DNA from: Niallia taxi
GTDB taxonomy: Bacteria > Bacillota > Bacilli > Bacillales > Cytobacillaceae
Length of the DNA stretch: 64,000 nucleotides
Assembly (NCBI RefSeq): GCF_004005475.1
Contig: NZ_RZTZ01000002.1
Coordinates: 558,001 to 622,000, forward strand
Direction of reading: 5' to 3'
The stretch's first letter is position 1, and the number at the start of each line of letters is the position of its first letter. Position numbers and translations under genes: made by a program. The notes beneath the pieces are model-generated. The model saw only the letters and a program-made list of their open reading frames with translations. It did no database searches and had not been told where the DNA came from. Below are positions 55,266 to 64,000 of this stretch, piece by piece.

Positions 55266-58046
55266 ATGGGGAATAAATATGTGGTGGTCGATTTGGAAAC
55301 AAACGGGAATTCACCAAAAAAAGGAGATCGCATCATTCAGTTCGCGGCAGTCGTGATTGAGGATGGGAAAATAGTAGAGGAGTATTCCTCCCTGTTGAAT
55401 CCTCTGCAGCCAATTTCTCCCTTTATAGAGGAACTGACTGGCATAAATGATGAGATGGTGGAGTCGGCGCCATTATTTGATGAAATTGCAGAAAAGGTGC
55501 AGTCCTTACTTAAGGATGCCTACTTTGTTGCACATAATGTAATGTTTGATCTGTCATTCTTGTCAGATGAATTGGAGCAGGCCGGTTTTGAAGGGTTTTA
55601 TGGACCGATAATTGACACGGTGGAAATGGCTAGAATTTTGTTTCCTACTGCGGACAGCTACAAGCTGACAGATTTGGCAATTCAGGAAAACATCGAGCAT
55701 GACCGTCCACATCAGGCTGATAGTGATGCGTATGTAACAGCAGAGCTGTTGCTTATTATGCTAAATAAATTAGAAGAACTGCCTTTGCAAACAATTAGGC
55801 AATTAGAAAGCTTGAGCGGTGCATTAAAAAGCGATTTGGACCAGCTTCTGGATCAAATAGCCATCAAACAGCAGAAAACGAATTCTTTTATGCGTGAAGG
55901 GCTGGAGATATACAGAGGATTGGCGCTTAAACTGGAAGACACGGGAAAAGCTGCAAAAAAGAATCTGCAGGATTACATAGAGTTTAACGAAAAAGACATT
56001 GAGGATAGAATGAGGCAAGTGTTGCCGAACTATGTTACAAGAGCTGGTCAGCAGGAGATGATTCAAGACGTGCTCAAGTGTTTTAATGGAAACATTCATG
56101 GGCTAATCGAGGCTGGAACGGGTATTGGCAAATCATTGGCTTATTTGCTTGGAGCTGCCTATTTTGCCAAAAAGGAAAAGAAGCAGATTGTCGTCAGCAC
56201 CTTCACAACACAGCTGCAGGAACAGCTTACTCACAAGGATTTACCAATCCTTGAGAGCATTATTCCATTTCCTATCATGTCCACTGTGCTGAAGGGAAGA
56301 AACCACTATATCAGCTTAGATAAGTTTGAGGTTTCTCTTAAGGAACAGGATGATAACTATGATATCGTTTTAACGAAAATGCAAATTTTAATCTGGCTGA
56401 CAGAAACGCAGACAGGTGATAAGGATGAATTGAATCTGTCGAGCGGGGGCCTTAAGTTTTGGCATAAAATAAAAAATAACGGCAACTTTTCCTTGCCTTT
56501 TTCTAAAGAATGGGTGCCAAAGGATTTTTACCGACGTACAAGAAATGCGGCACAAAAGGCTGATATTATCATCACTAATCATGCTTTAATGCTTAATAAT
56601 CTTACAGCAGACAAGGGTCTTCTGCCTAATTATGAATATGCGATTATTGATGAAGGACATCATTTTGAGAAAAATGCCATAAAGCATTTTGGGCACCAGT
56701 TTTCCTATGTCGGCGCAAAGCTTAGCTTCCAAGCTATTGGAACATACGAGCAGAAACAGCTGCTTTATAAACTGCTCTCCAATTTTGATGAGGTTCATGA
56801 TGAAAAAAACAAGCTAAACAGACTGCTAGCAGATCTCTTATTGGAGCTTGATGAGCTGTTTAGAACAATATTAAGATATGTTAAAAGGACTGCAAATAAG
56901 TCTTCAAATAAAGCAAGCATTCGAATTAAAAGAGACGGGTCTATTCAATGGAATCAAATGGAAATTGTCGCAGAGCGATTTATTTTTTTACTGAAGGACT
57001 GCAAAAACGCGCTTTTACAATCACTTGAAGCCTTTTATGGAAAAACCGATATATCCGCACTTCCCATGAATCAAGTGTTGGCAGCGGATAGAATAAAAGG
57101 AATCCTTGAGGAATGGGATAAATACATGCTGACACTGCGCCAGATTTTTCTTCGAGAGGAAGAAAATATAACATGGCTTGAGGTTGATTGGAAAAGCTTT
57201 CCCCATCAAGCAGTTCTTTATGCTCAGCCCCATTCCGTTTCAGAGCTGCTTTTAACGCATTTGTTCGCAAAAAAGAAAAGTGTTGTGTTCGCGTCTGCAA
57301 CATTAACTGTAAATAACAGCTTTGATTATTATGTAAAGGCATTAGGGCTTGCTGAAACAAACCATGTAGAAAAACAGATTCCTTCTCCGTTTCAATATGA
57401 TAAGCAGGTCAGACTGATAGTGCCAGATGAAGTGCCGGAGATTAATAATGTGCCGCTTGGTGAGTATATAGAGGCGGTAACAGGACATATTGTGACAATC
57501 GCTCAGGCCACGAGCGGACGTATGTTGATTTTGTTCACATCCAATGAAATGCTGAAGAAAACATATGAGCTTATAAAAGAAAAAGGAAGCCTTCTTGATT
57601 ATGCTATTCTTGCTCAAGGCATCACGACTGGAAGCAGGATGAGGCTGACTAGAAATTTTCAGCGCTACGATAAAGCCATCCTTCTTGGAACGAACAGCTT
57701 TTGGGAGGGTATTGACATTCCGGGAGAAGATTTGACGTGTTTAATTATTGTTAGGCTGCCATTTTCTTCACCTGATGAGCCTTTGAATGAAGCCAAAAAC
57801 GAACGTATCAAAACTTTGGGAGGCAATCCGTTTCTTGAAAACAGCTTGCCAGAAGCAGTACTTCGATTCAAGCAAGGCTTCGGCAGACTGATTCGGACTG
57901 AAACAGATAAAGGGTTCATCGTGATACTTGATAGAAGGATATTGACAACAACTTATGGGGAGACGTTTTTGAAATCAATTCCACATGTGCCGTTGATTAG
58001 AAAGAAACTCGATGATATTGAATTTTTTATTAAGGAATGGATTTAA
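55266..58046 (+). CDS. dinG: DinG family helicase with 3'-5' exonuclease domain
   Basis: This 926-residue protein fuses an N-terminal DEDDh exonuclease (about 1-170; YVVVDLETNG, AHNVMFDLSFL, HQADSDAYVT) to a superfamily 2 XPD/DinG-type helicase. Walker A is GTGIGKS near 285 and the DEAH-type box is DEGH in IIDEGHHFEKNA near 465; a late QGFGRLIRTETDKG motif is motif VI. The four Fe-S cysteines of E. coli DinG are not evident, as in other Firmicute forms, which act mainly as nucleases. ATG 55266 is used; the in-frame GTG at 55257 lies in the ribosome site. Confidence 0.95.
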   Translation: MGNKYVVVDLETNGNSPKKGDRIIQFAAVVIEDGKIVEEYSSLLNPLQPISPFIEELTGINDEMVESAPLFDEIAEKVQSLLKDAYFVAHNVMFDLSFLSDELEQAGFEGFYGPIIDTVEMARILFPTADSYKLTDLAIQENIEHDRPHQADSDAYVTAELLLIMLNKLEELPLQTIRQLESLSGALKSDLDQLLDQIAIKQQKTNSFMREGLEIYRGLALKLEDTGKAAKKNLQDYIEFNEKDIEDRMRQVLPNYVTRAGQQEMIQDVLKCFNGNIHGLIEAGTGIGKSLAYLLGAAYFAKKEKKQIVVSTFTTQLQEQLTHKDLPILESIIPFPIMSTVLKGRNHYISLDKFEVSLKEQDDNYDIVLTKMQILIWLTETQTGDKDELNLSSGGLKFWHKIKNNGNFSLPFSKEWVPKDFYRRTRNAAQKADIIITNHALMLNNLTADKGLLPNYEYAIIDEGHHFEKNAIKHFGHQFSYVGAKLSFQAIGTYEQKQLLYKLLSNFDEVHDEKNKLNRLLADLLLELDELFRTILRYVKRTANKSSNKASIRIKRDGSIQWNQMEIVAERFIFLLKDCKNALLQSLEAFYGKTDISALPMNQVLAADRIKGILEEWDKYMLTLRQIFLREEENITWLEVDWKSFPHQAVLYAQPHSVSELLLTHLFAKKKSVVFASATLTVNNSFDYYVKALGLAETNHVEKQIPSPFQYDKQVRLIVPDEVPEINNVPLGEYIEAVTGHIVTIAQATSGRMLILFTSNEMLKKTYELIKEKGSLLDYAILAQGITTGSRMRLTRNFQRYDKAILLGTNSFWEGIDIPGEDLTCLIIVRLPFSSPDEPLNEAKNERIKTLGGNPFLENSLPEAVLRFKQGFGRLIRTETDKGFIVILDRRILTTTYGETFLKSIPHVPLIRKKLDDIEFFIKEWI

Positions 58047-58078
58047 TGCTTTTCGTCTTGTGTTAAAATAATAGACGA

Positions 58079-58117
58079 ACTAAGGATTAGTTAAGAGGTT
58101 ATCATCTAATCCTTAGT
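58079..58117. repeat. Perfect 12-bp inverted repeat in the ypmB leader
   Basis: ACTAAGGATTAG (58079-58090) and CTAATCCTTAGT (58106-58117) pair perfectly around 15 bases. No T run follows on the + strand. It lies between dinG and ypmB, about 35 bases before the ypmB start. Confidence 0.6.
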
Positions 58118-58150
58118 AACTAAAAAAAACATATATAAAGAAGTGATGAA

Positions 58151-58624
58151 ATGAAAAAGTGGATTTGGTCTTGTGCTGGGCTTGTCGTGATTATACTGGG
58201 CATTGTCGTCTATACATATGTAACAGCATATAAGCCTGTATCAAAGGCAGAGGAGACCGCAGAAAAAATCGCAAAAGAAGAAGCTGGGGTTGTGAGTATT
58301 GATAAATTTTCGCTTTATAACGGTAATGATAGCTACTATGTTGTAGAGGGGAAAAACAAGGATAAAGAAGATGTAATTGTTTGGATTGAAGAGAAGACCC
58401 ATGGCATTACTGTTGAAAACAAAAAAGATGGGCTGACAAAACAAGCGGTTATTAATAAAATATCATCGGAGAGGGAACTAAAAAAAATTGATACTGTCCG
58501 ACTAGGCATGCTTGAGGGTATTCCGGTTTGGGAAGTATACGCACATACCGATGATGATTTGATAAATTATTTTTATTTTGACTTTGAAACAGGAGAATTA
58601 CTTAGAAATATTGAAAATATTTAG
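58151..58624 (+). CDS. ypmB: YpmB family membrane-anchored protein (DUF5590)
   Basis: This 157-residue protein has an N-terminal membrane helix (about 4-24) and an extracytoplasmic domain with a PepSY-like pattern (GIPVWEVYAHTDDDLINYFYFDFETGELL). It matches B. subtilis YpmB by size, topology and position before aspB. Function unknown. In B. subtilis a small gene, ypmA, lies between dinG and ypmB as I recall; the 104 bases here hold none. Confidence 0.88.
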   Translation: MKKWIWSCAGLVVIILGIVVYTYVTAYKPVSKAEETAEKIAKEEAGVVSIDKFSLYNGNDSYYVVEGKNKDKEDVIVWIEEKTHGITVENKKDGLTKQAVINKISSERELKKIDTVRLGMLEGIPVWEVYAHTDDDLINYFYFDFETGELLRNIENI

Positions 58625-58666
58625 ACAGATGCTAACTCAAGCATCTATAATTTAATCATCCTGACC

Positions 58667-58689
58667 GACTCTGCTTCCTTGTCAGAGTC
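58667..58689. repeat. Hairpin in the aspB leader
   Basis: GACTCTG and CAGAGTC form a perfect 7-bp stem around nine bases. A smaller GATGCT/AGCATC hairpin lies at about 58627-58644, right after the ypmB stop. Neither has a T run, so ypmB and aspB may be cotranscribed. Confidence 0.45.
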
Positions 58690-58742
58690 TCGCTGGAATA
58701 AGTCTAATTTTTCGGAGAATGGATATTTGGAGGAGAAAAACA

Positions 58743-59945
58743 ATGAATGTTCAATTAGCAAAAAGAGTAAATGCTTTAACACCATCAACAACTCTTGCGA
58801 TTACAGCAAAAGCAAAATCCTTGAAAGAAGAGGGGCATGATGTAATCGGTCTGGGGGCAGGCGAACCAGATTTTAATACTCCTCAAAATATCATTGATGC
58901 TGCTGTAAAAAGCATGAATGAAGGTCATACTAAGTATACGCCGGCAGCAGGTCTGCCACTATTGAAAAAGGCGATTATCAATAAGCTTCAAAGAGATCAG
59001 GGTCTTGCCTATGAACCTAATCAAATCATTGTTACAAATGGTGCTAAGCACGGTTTGTATACTTTATTCCAAGTGCTGTTGGATGAGGGAGATGAAGTCA
59101 TCATTCCTATTCCTTACTGGGTGAGCTATCCGGAGCAAGTAAAGCTTGCTGATGGTGTGCCAGTATATGTGGATGGGCTAGAAGAGAATGAGTTCAAAAT
59201 TACGCCTGACCAACTAAAATCAGCAATTACTGCAAAAACAAAAGCAGTTATCATTAATTCACCAAGCAATCCGACAGGTATGATTTATACGAAAGAAGAA
59301 TTGCTTGCACTTGGAGAAATTTGTCTTGAGCATAATGTTCTGATCATTTCAGATGAAATATATGAAAAGTTAGTCTATGGTGAAAACGAGCATGTTTCCA
59401 TTGCTTCTCTTTCACCAGAGTTAAAAGAAGCTACAATCGTTATAAACGGTGTGTCTAAATCACACAGCATGACAGGTTGGCGTATCGGCTATGCTGCAGG
59501 AAACAAAGCAATTATATCTGCAATGACGAACCTTGCAAGCCATAGCACTTCCAACCCGACAACACCTTCCCAGTATGCAACAATTGAGGCATATGAGGGA
59601 CCACAGGATTCTGTTGAGGAAATGAAGGACGCATTCAGTCAAAGACTGGATATCATTCATCAGAAATTAAATGATATTCCTGGTGTTACTTGCCTTAAGC
59701 CAAAAGGAGCTTTCTATTTATTCCCGAATGTGGAGAAGGCTGTGAAATTGACAGGCTACACAGATACAGATGAATTTGTAAGTGCCCTGCTGGAAGAAGC
59801 GCTTGTAGCTGTTATTCCTGGCTCTGGTTTCGGTGCGGACAATTATATTCGCTTATCTTATGCAACAAGCTTGGAGCTGCTTGAAAAAGCGGTCGACAGA
59901 ATCCATCATTTTGTCGAAAGCAAAGCAGCAAAAGAAACAGTATAA
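58743..59945 (+). CDS. aspB: Aspartate aminotransferase AspB
   Basis: This 400-residue class I pyridoxal phosphate enzyme interconverts aspartate and 2-oxoglutarate with oxaloacetate and glutamate. GLGAGEPDFNTP, NGAKHGLYTLFQ, INSPSNPTGMIY, SDEIYEKL and the PLP-lysine motif NGVSKSHSMTGWRIGY identify the aspartate aminotransferase Ib group. ATG 58743 has GGAGGAG upstream; an earlier in-frame ATG is rejected. Supplies aspartate for asparagine and for beta-alanine through panD. A terminator follows. Confidence 0.96.
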   Translation: MNVQLAKRVNALTPSTTLAITAKAKSLKEEGHDVIGLGAGEPDFNTPQNIIDAAVKSMNEGHTKYTPAAGLPLLKKAIINKLQRDQGLAYEPNQIIVTNGAKHGLYTLFQVLLDEGDEVIIPIPYWVSYPEQVKLADGVPVYVDGLEENEFKITPDQLKSAITAKTKAVIINSPSNPTGMIYTKEELLALGEICLEHNVLIISDEIYEKLVYGENEHVSIASLSPELKEATIVINGVSKSHSMTGWRIGYAAGNKAIISAMTNLASHSTSNPTTPSQYATIEAYEGPQDSVEEMKDAFSQRLDIIHQKLNDIPGVTCLKPKGAFYLFPNVEKAVKLTGYTDTDEFVSALLEEALVAVIPGSGFGADNYIRLSYATSLELLEKAVDRIHHFVESKAAKETV

Positions 59946-59950
59946 TACGA

Positions 59951-59982
59951 AAAAACGGCAAGCTGAGTCTTGCCGTTTTTTT
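59951..59982 (+). terminator. Intrinsic terminator after aspB
   Basis: AAAAACGGCAAG pairs with CTTGCCGTTTTT around six bases; T run. Confidence 0.95.
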
Positions 59983-60029
59983 ATTTAAGAACAGAATTTT
60001 CTCAAAATGCGCTCCTGTTAGCGATTATG

Positions 60030-60058
60030 TTGATTGTGAAACTTAAGAAGGGTATAAT
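60030..60058 (+). promoter_or_regulatory. SigA promoter of asnS
   Basis: TTGATT (60030-60035), a 17-base spacer, and a perfect TATAAT (60053-60058). It implies a leader of about 185 bases. That leader has a small TATTGC/GCAATA hairpin near 60115-60133 but no T-box sequence and no terminator, so tRNA-dependent control is not supported. Confidence 0.8.
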
Positions 60059-60248
60059 GTAATGATAGATAGCAAGTAAAATTATGTAGAAAAAAGACTT
60101 TATATCTGCAAAAAATATTGCTTTTTTAGCAATACTGCCTTAAAGGGAAAGAATGGATTATTTACTTTTTTCTTTTACAAAAGGTCTGCCTAAAGGCTTT
60201 GCTATTACATATAAAATTTTGATTTTATCGGTTTTGGAGGAGTATATT

Positions 60249-61544
60249 GTGATTAAATCAACTATAGCTGAATTACCTAAACATGTTGATAAAGAAGTAA
60301 AAATCGGCGCTTGGATTGCCAATAAACGTTCAAGTGGAAAAATCGCGTTTTTACAGCTGCGTGACGGTACTGGATTTGTACAAGGTGTAGTCGTAAAAAG
60401 TGATGTACCAGAAGAAGTTTTCCAAGCAGCTAAATCTGTAACACAGGAATCTTCCGTTTATGTGACTGGAAAGGTACAAACGGACGAGCGTTCGCCATTC
60501 GGATACGAGCTTCTTGTATCTGGAGTTGAAGTGATCCATGCATCTGTCGACTATCCAATCACACCAAAAGAGCACGGAACAGAATTTTTGATGGATAACC
60601 GTCATTTGTGGCTTCGTTCTAAACGCCAGCATGCGGTTATGAAGATTAGAAATGAAATCATCCGTGCGACATATCAGTTCTTTAATGAAAATGGTTTTGC
60701 GAAGGTGGATCCGCCAATTTTAACAGGCAGTGCACCTGAAGGAACAACAGAGCTATTTGCAACGAAGTATTTTGATGAGGATGCTTACTTGTCTCAAAGC
60801 GGACAGCTTTATATGGAAGCTGCTGCAATGGCACTAGGAAAGGTTTTCTCCTTTGGTCCGACATTCCGTGCGGAAAAATCGAAAACTCGCCGTCACTTGA
60901 TTGAGTTCTGGATGATTGAACCGGAAATGGCTTTCTATGAATTTGAGGATAATCTTGTCGTTCAAGAAGAGTATGTTTCCTTTATTGTTCAATCCGTTTT
61001 AGCAAACTGCCAGCTTGAATTAAAAACATTAGGAAGAGATTTGTCAAAGCTTGAGCAAATTAAAGCACCATTCCCGCGTATCAGCTATGATGATGCTATT
61101 AGCTTGCTTCATGAAAAAGGCTTTGATGATATTCAATGGGGAGATGATTTTGGGGCTCCACATGAAACAGCAATTGCAGAAACATACGATAAGCCTGTGT
61201 TCATCACACATTACCCAACTTCATTAAAGCCATTCTATATGCAGCCAGACCCGAACAGGGATGATGTTGTTTTGTGTGCTGACTTGATTGCACCAGAAGG
61301 CTATGGAGAAATTATCGGCGGTTCAGAACGTATTCACGACATGGACTTGCTTGAACAGCGTGTACAGGAGCATCAATTGGATGCAGAAACATATAAATGG
61401 TACTTAGAGCTTCGTAAATATGGCTCTGTTCCACATTCAGGCTTTGGATTAGGCTTGGAAAGAACAGTTGCTTGGATTAGCGGTGTGGAGCATGTTAGAG
61501 AAACAATTCCATTCCCAAGATTGCTGAACCGTTTGTATCCATAA
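60249..61544 (+). CDS. asnS: Asparaginyl-tRNA synthetase
   Basis: This 431-residue class IIb enzyme charges tRNA-Asn. The N-terminal OB-fold anticodon-binding domain spans about 1-110 ([25 protein letters not shown]). Class II motifs follow: motif 2 [21 protein letters not shown] and motif 3 [16 protein letters not shown] 60249 is used: it follows GGAGGAG and matches family length; the open frame upstream is leader. Sits between aspB and dnaD as in B. subtilis. Confidence 0.97.
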   Translation: MIKSTIAELPKHVDKEVKIGAWIANKRSSGKIAFLQLRDGTGFVQGVVVKSDVPEEVFQAAKSVTQESSVYVTGKVQTDERSPFGYELLVSGVEVIHASVDYPITPKEHGTEFLMDNRHLWLRSKRQHAVMKIRNEIIRATYQFFNENGFAKVDPPILTGSAPEGTTELFATKYFDEDAYLSQSGQLYMEAAAMALGKVFSFGPTFRAEKSKTRRHLIEFWMIEPEMAFYEFEDNLVVQEEYVSFIVQSVLANCQLELKTLGRDLSKLEQIKAPFPRISYDDAISLLHEKGFDDIQWGDDFGAPHETAIAETYDKPVFITHYPTSLKPFYMQPDPNRDDVVLCADLIAPEGYGEIIGGSERIHDMDLLEQRVQEHQLDAETYKWYLELRKYGSVPHSGFGLGLERTVAWISGVEHVRETIPFPRLLNRLYP

Positions 61545-61558
61545 TATAAAAAACAGAT

Positions 61559-61616
61559 AAGGGCAGAATGCATCTATTGAATCTTTAAGATATATGCATT
61601 CTCCCTTTCCTTTTTG
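61559..61616 (+). terminator. Intrinsic terminator after asnS
   Basis: AAGGGCAGAATGCAT pairs with ATGCATTCTCCCTT (one mismatch) with CCTTTTT following. Confidence 0.8.
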
Positions 61617-61719
61617 TCTGTTATTAGGAAGCAGCATCCAAAATATTTCCTTCAATTGCCTGTGAATCCATGATACAAGCAATCTAATGAATTTGGTATA
61701 CTAGATTAGAGGTGTTAAA

Positions 61720-62424
61720 ATGAATAAATCAGTAATGTTAAAATGGCTTCAAGAAGGAAACATCCATATTCCAACCACACTTCTAACCCATTATCACACA
61801 CTTAAACTTAATGAAAAGGAACTAGTTCTTTTGCTTCAGGTTCTGGCTTTTTTGGACAAAGGCAAGGAATTTCCTACCCCTTCCGAAATTGCCGCAAATA
61901 TGTCGATAGACTCAGTTGAATGCCATGAAATGTTAAGTCAGCTTATTCGTCGAGGCTATATTACGATCATTGACGGTGTTAATGAGTTTGGCATCCGCTT
62001 TGAACGATATTCTATTGAGCCACTATGGGAAAAATTAATTGATCAATATATAGCGGCAGACAAAAAAGAAGAAGTGGAAGTCGACCATAAGAAAGAAACG
62101 GATTTATATACATGCTTTGAACAGGAATTTGGCAGACCGCTGTCTCCATTTGAAATAGAGACATTAGGTATGTGGCTTGACGATGACCATCATGATACGG
62201 TCATCATTAAAGCGGCCTTAAAAGAGGCAGTTATCTCTGGAAAGCTGAACTTTCGCTATATTGACAGGATATTATTTGAATGGAAAAAGAATGGAATTAA
62301 AACACTCCAACAGGCGCAGAACCATGGAAAGAAATTCCGTTCCTATCAATCAAGTAATAAGGAGCAAGAGCCAGAGGCACCAAAAACAAAATCCGTTCAA
62401 TTTTATAATTGGCTGGAGCAATAA
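61720..62424 (+). CDS. dnaD: Replication initiation protein DnaD
   Basis: This 234-residue primosomal protein acts with DnaB and DnaI to load helicase at oriC and during restart. An N-terminal winged-helix domain (about 1-110) is followed by the DnaD C-terminal domain (about 130-200; FEQEFGRPLSPFEIETLGMWLDD ... YIDRILFEWKKNGI), which contains the YxxxIxxxW-type motif that binds DNA. Start follows AGAGGTG. Upstream of nth as in B. subtilis. Confidence 0.97.
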   Translation: MNKSVMLKWLQEGNIHIPTTLLTHYHTLKLNEKELVLLLQVLAFLDKGKEFPTPSEIAANMSIDSVECHEMLSQLIRRGYITIIDGVNEFGIRFERYSIEPLWEKLIDQYIAADKKEEVEVDHKKETDLYTCFEQEFGRPLSPFEIETLGMWLDDDHHDTVIIKAALKEAVISGKLNFRYIDRILFEWKKNGIKTLQQAQNHGKKFRSYQSSNKEQEPEAPKTKSVQFYNWLEQ

Positions 62425-62505
62425 AAAAGCAAAAGGAGGCTGTTGGAACTCTCTTTTCCTAATGTGGTATAAGGAGAAGGGAACGGCAGTCTCTGCTTTT
62501 TTATA
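62425..62505 (+). terminator. Long imperfect terminator hairpin after dnaD
   Basis: AAAAAAGCA and TGCTTTTTT form the outer stem; GAGGCTG/CAGTCTC and TCTCTTTTCCT/AGGAGAAGGGA (with G-U pairs) pair inside. It ends in a T run. Confidence 0.7.
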
Positions 62506-62579
62506 AGGAAAACGAATAGTGATTATATATAGCCAAAGAGCTGCTTCTTTGGGAAAACTAGCAAAAAGGGCTGAAGAAA

Positions 62580-63239
62580 ATGCTGAAAAAAGATCAGATT
62601 AGACATTGTCTTGATGTAATGGGTGAAATGTTTCCTGAAGCACATTGTGAGCTTGTGCATGCAAACCCATTTGAACTAGTAATCGCGGTTGCTTTATCCG
62701 CCCAGTGCACTGACGTTTTAGTAAATAAAGTAACAAAAGACCTATTTCAAAAATATAAAACACCAGAGGACTATTTAAGTGTGCCATTAGAAGAATTGCA
62801 AGATGATATTCGTTCTATTGGTTTATATCGAAATAAGGCAAAGAATATTCAAAAGCTGTGTCAAATGCTTTTAGAAACATACAATGGCGAGGTTCCAAAG
62901 GATAGAGATGAATTGATTAATCTTCCCGGAGTTGGCAGAAAAACAGCTAATGTTGTTGTATCTGTTGCCTATAATATTCCGGCGATTGCTGTTGACACCC
63001 ATGTGGAAAGAGTTAGCAAACGATTAGGCTTTTGTCGTTGGAAGGATTCTGTGCTTGAGGTGGAGAAAGCATTAATGAAAAAAGTGCCAGAAGAGGAATG
63101 GTCTGTTACACATCATCGAATGATATTTTTTGGAAGATATCATTGTAAAGCTCAAAACCCGCAATGTGAGGTATGCCCACTTCTAACAGAGTGCAGAGAA
63201 GGCAAAAAGCGAATGAAAAAAGCCGGTGTTCTTGTATGA
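62580..63239 (+). CDS. nth: Endonuclease III
   Basis: This 219-residue DNA glycosylase/AP lyase removes oxidised pyrimidines. The helix-hairpin-helix LPGVGRKTA contains catalytic Lys121, and the catalytic Asp139 is in AVDTHVERVS. The [4Fe-4S] cluster ligands are Cys189, Cys196, Cys199 and Cys205 (C-x6-C-x2-C-x5-C). Its stop overlaps ypoC by four bases. I see only a weak ribosome site before ATG (AGGGCTGAAG). Confidence 0.97.
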   Translation: MLKKDQIRHCLDVMGEMFPEAHCELVHANPFELVIAVALSAQCTDVLVNKVTKDLFQKYKTPEDYLSVPLEELQDDIRSIGLYRNKAKNIQKLCQMLLETYNGEVPKDRDELINLPGVGRKTANVVVSVAYNIPAIAVDTHVERVSKRLGFCRWKDSVLEVEKALMKKVPEEEWSVTHHRMIFFGRYHCKAQNPQCEVCPLLTECREGKKRMKKAGVLV

Positions 63240-63748
63240 CGAACCCGATTCTCCTTGATATACCTAATGAGTTGAAGCATCAATCCCTTCAGTCAGAAGA
63301 CGAAAAAATAGAGGTGATTTGTGCTGAGACCTTTCAGGCAGAGCGTCCATTTATGCATGATGCAGCCTTTTATCATGGTCATCAAACAATGCTCCCTTGG
63401 CAAGGAGAAAATGTAAAAGAATGTGTTTCTGCTGTTTTTATCTTGTGGAAAGGGATAAGCTCAGAAGTGGAGGAAGCCGTTAAAAGCAGGGATAAAAAGA
63501 GTACGGTTGTTCTTATGGAAAAAGGGATCCGGTTGTTTTTAGAATGCTTGTATTGGTCCAATGATATGCCTGTTAACATCAAAGATGGTATATTCGCACG
63601 AGAACTTAAGATAAAGCCGTTTAACGGTCTGGAGAGGCTTTTATACATCCTATCAAGACCAGGCGGCTATCATTCCTATCGCCAGCTGGATGAGTTATTT
63701 AAAGAGCTGGAAAAACAGTTTGCCATAAAAATGATTAAACGTAAATAA
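63236..63748 (+). CDS. ypoC: YpoC family protein
   Basis: This 170-residue soluble protein matches YpoC by position between nth and ponA and by helical segments such as KGIRLFLECLYWSNDMP and KPFNGLERLLYILSRPGGYHSYRQLDELF. ATG 63236 overlaps the nth stop (ATGA); a longer frame-open start inside nth is rejected. Function unknown. It shares a terminator with the convergent ponA. Confidence 0.87.
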   Translation: MTNPILLDIPNELKHQSLQSEDEKIEVICAETFQAERPFMHDAAFYHGHQTMLPWQGENVKECVSAVFILWKGISSEVEEAVKSRDKKSTVVLMEKGIRLFLECLYWSNDMPVNIKDGIFARELKIKPFNGLERLLYILSRPGGYHSYRQLDELFKELEKQFAIKMIKRK

Positions 63749-63785
63749 AAAAATCGTTCCCCTATAAGGGAGAACGATTTTTTTT
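63748..63785. terminator. Bidirectional terminator between ypoC and ponA
   Basis: AAAAAATCGTTC-CCCT pairs with AGGG-GAACGATTTTTT around a short loop; A and T tracts on both sides. It overlaps the ypoC stop and ends at the ponA stop. Confidence 0.92.
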
Positions 63786-64000
63786 ATGGTGTTGTTGTGC
63801 TTTGTTGAGTTTGGTCAGCAGAATCTTCTGTCTGTGTCGATTCATCAGCCTCATTTTCATCTGGCTCATCTTCATTTTCATCAGGTTCATCTGCTTCTTC
63901 ATCATCTTTATTGTTGCCATTACCATTACCGTTGTTTCCGTTGTTGTTACCATTGCCGTTGCCGTTATTACCGTTGTTGTCACCATTACCATTACCGTTA
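63784..64000 (-). CDS. ponA: Class A penicillin-binding protein PonA, C-terminal tail (5' part outside window)
   Basis: On the - strand a frame open from the window edge ends at TAA (63786-63784). It codes an Asn/Gly-rich repeat (NGNGNGDNNG and similar, about 28 residues visible) and then an acidic, Pro-containing end (DEPDENEDEPDENEADES, then a Gln/Thr tail). B. subtilis PonA (PBP1) ends in a disordered Asn/Gly-rich tail and lies convergent to ypoC, so this is very probably its extracellular C-terminus. The transglycosylase and transpeptidase domains are not in the window. Another frame here looks open but reads as Met/Thr repeats and is a shadow. Confidence 0.85.
   Translation of the reverse strand, partial: NGNGNGDNNGNNGNGNGNNNGNNGNGNGNNKDDEEADEPDENEDEPDENEADESTQTEDSADQTQQSTTTP

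Noticed and set aside
60153-60248. 32-codon N-terminal extension of asnS
   Set aside because: No ribosome site, hydrophobic and unlike the family; it is part of the leader after the promoter at 60030-60058.
59983-60248. Possible T-box leader ahead of asnS
   Set aside because: Aminoacyl-tRNA synthetase genes often have T-boxes, but no TGGNACCGCG-type box, Stem I pattern or terminator is present.
63762-63992. Open frame on the - strand giving Met/Thr/Val repeats
   Set aside because: It is a frame-shifted reading of the ponA Asn/Gly repeat (GGTAATGGTAAT read out of phase). The ponA frame explains the sequence and ends at a sensible stop beside the terminator.

Overview
The window looks like a contiguous piece of chromosome from an endospore-forming, motile, bacillithiol-making member of the Bacillaceae. 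It is AT-rich, has strong Gram-positive ribosome binding sites (AGGAGG type), and is almost entirely + strand. Gene order follows the Bacillus subtilis rsiX-to-ponA segment closely enough to name most genes from sequence plus position, but several insertions and losses show it is not B. subtilis. No rRNA, tRNA, insertion sequence, prophage or CRISPR array was seen. I cannot fix the genus from sequence alone.

Region 1 (1-13.9 kb): 3' end of an RsiX-like anti-sigma factor, an M23 endopeptidase, riboflavin transporter ribU behind an FMN riboswitch, ferredoxin (- strand), then ypbB-recS-ypbD-ypbE-ypbF. A spore coat operon cotJABC (- strand) sits between ypbF and ypbG, followed by mecB, gudB and ypdA.

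Region 2 (13.9-27.9 kb): prsW, germination pair sleB-ypeB, PilZ protein ypfA, ypfB, cmk, S1-like ypfD, a tiny antisense ypzI-like gene that is easily missed, yphA, the YIEGIA gene and its partner, der, gpsA, spoIVA and hbs.

Region 3 (28-39.2 kb): folE, the menaquinone genes hepS-menG-hepT, ndk, cheR, and an aromatic amino acid supraoperon aroC-aroB-aroH-hisC-tyrA-aroA. The B. subtilis neighbours mtrB (TRAP) and trpEDCFBA are both absent from their usual places.

Region 4 (39.3-52.7 kb): an unnamed protein that resembles an amidohydrolase without metal ligands, ypiA, ypiB (no ypiF-qcrABC after it), ypjA, ypjB, a membrane zinc peptidase, an Fsr-type exporter, a YitT protein (- strand), then ypjD-dapB-mgsA-bshB1-bshA-cca-birA, much of it translationally coupled.

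Region 5 (52.7-64 kb): a structured leader ahead of panBCD (pantothenate), then dinG, ypmB, aspB, asnS, dnaD, nth, ypoC and the convergent 3' end of ponA with an Asn/Gly-rich tail.

Most of the window is ordinary housekeeping. The items best worth a second look are the degenerate amidohydrolase-like protein at 39.36-40.27 kb, the attenuator-like panB leader, the two-level ribU leader, the paired loss of mtrB and trp genes, and the missing bc-complex genes.
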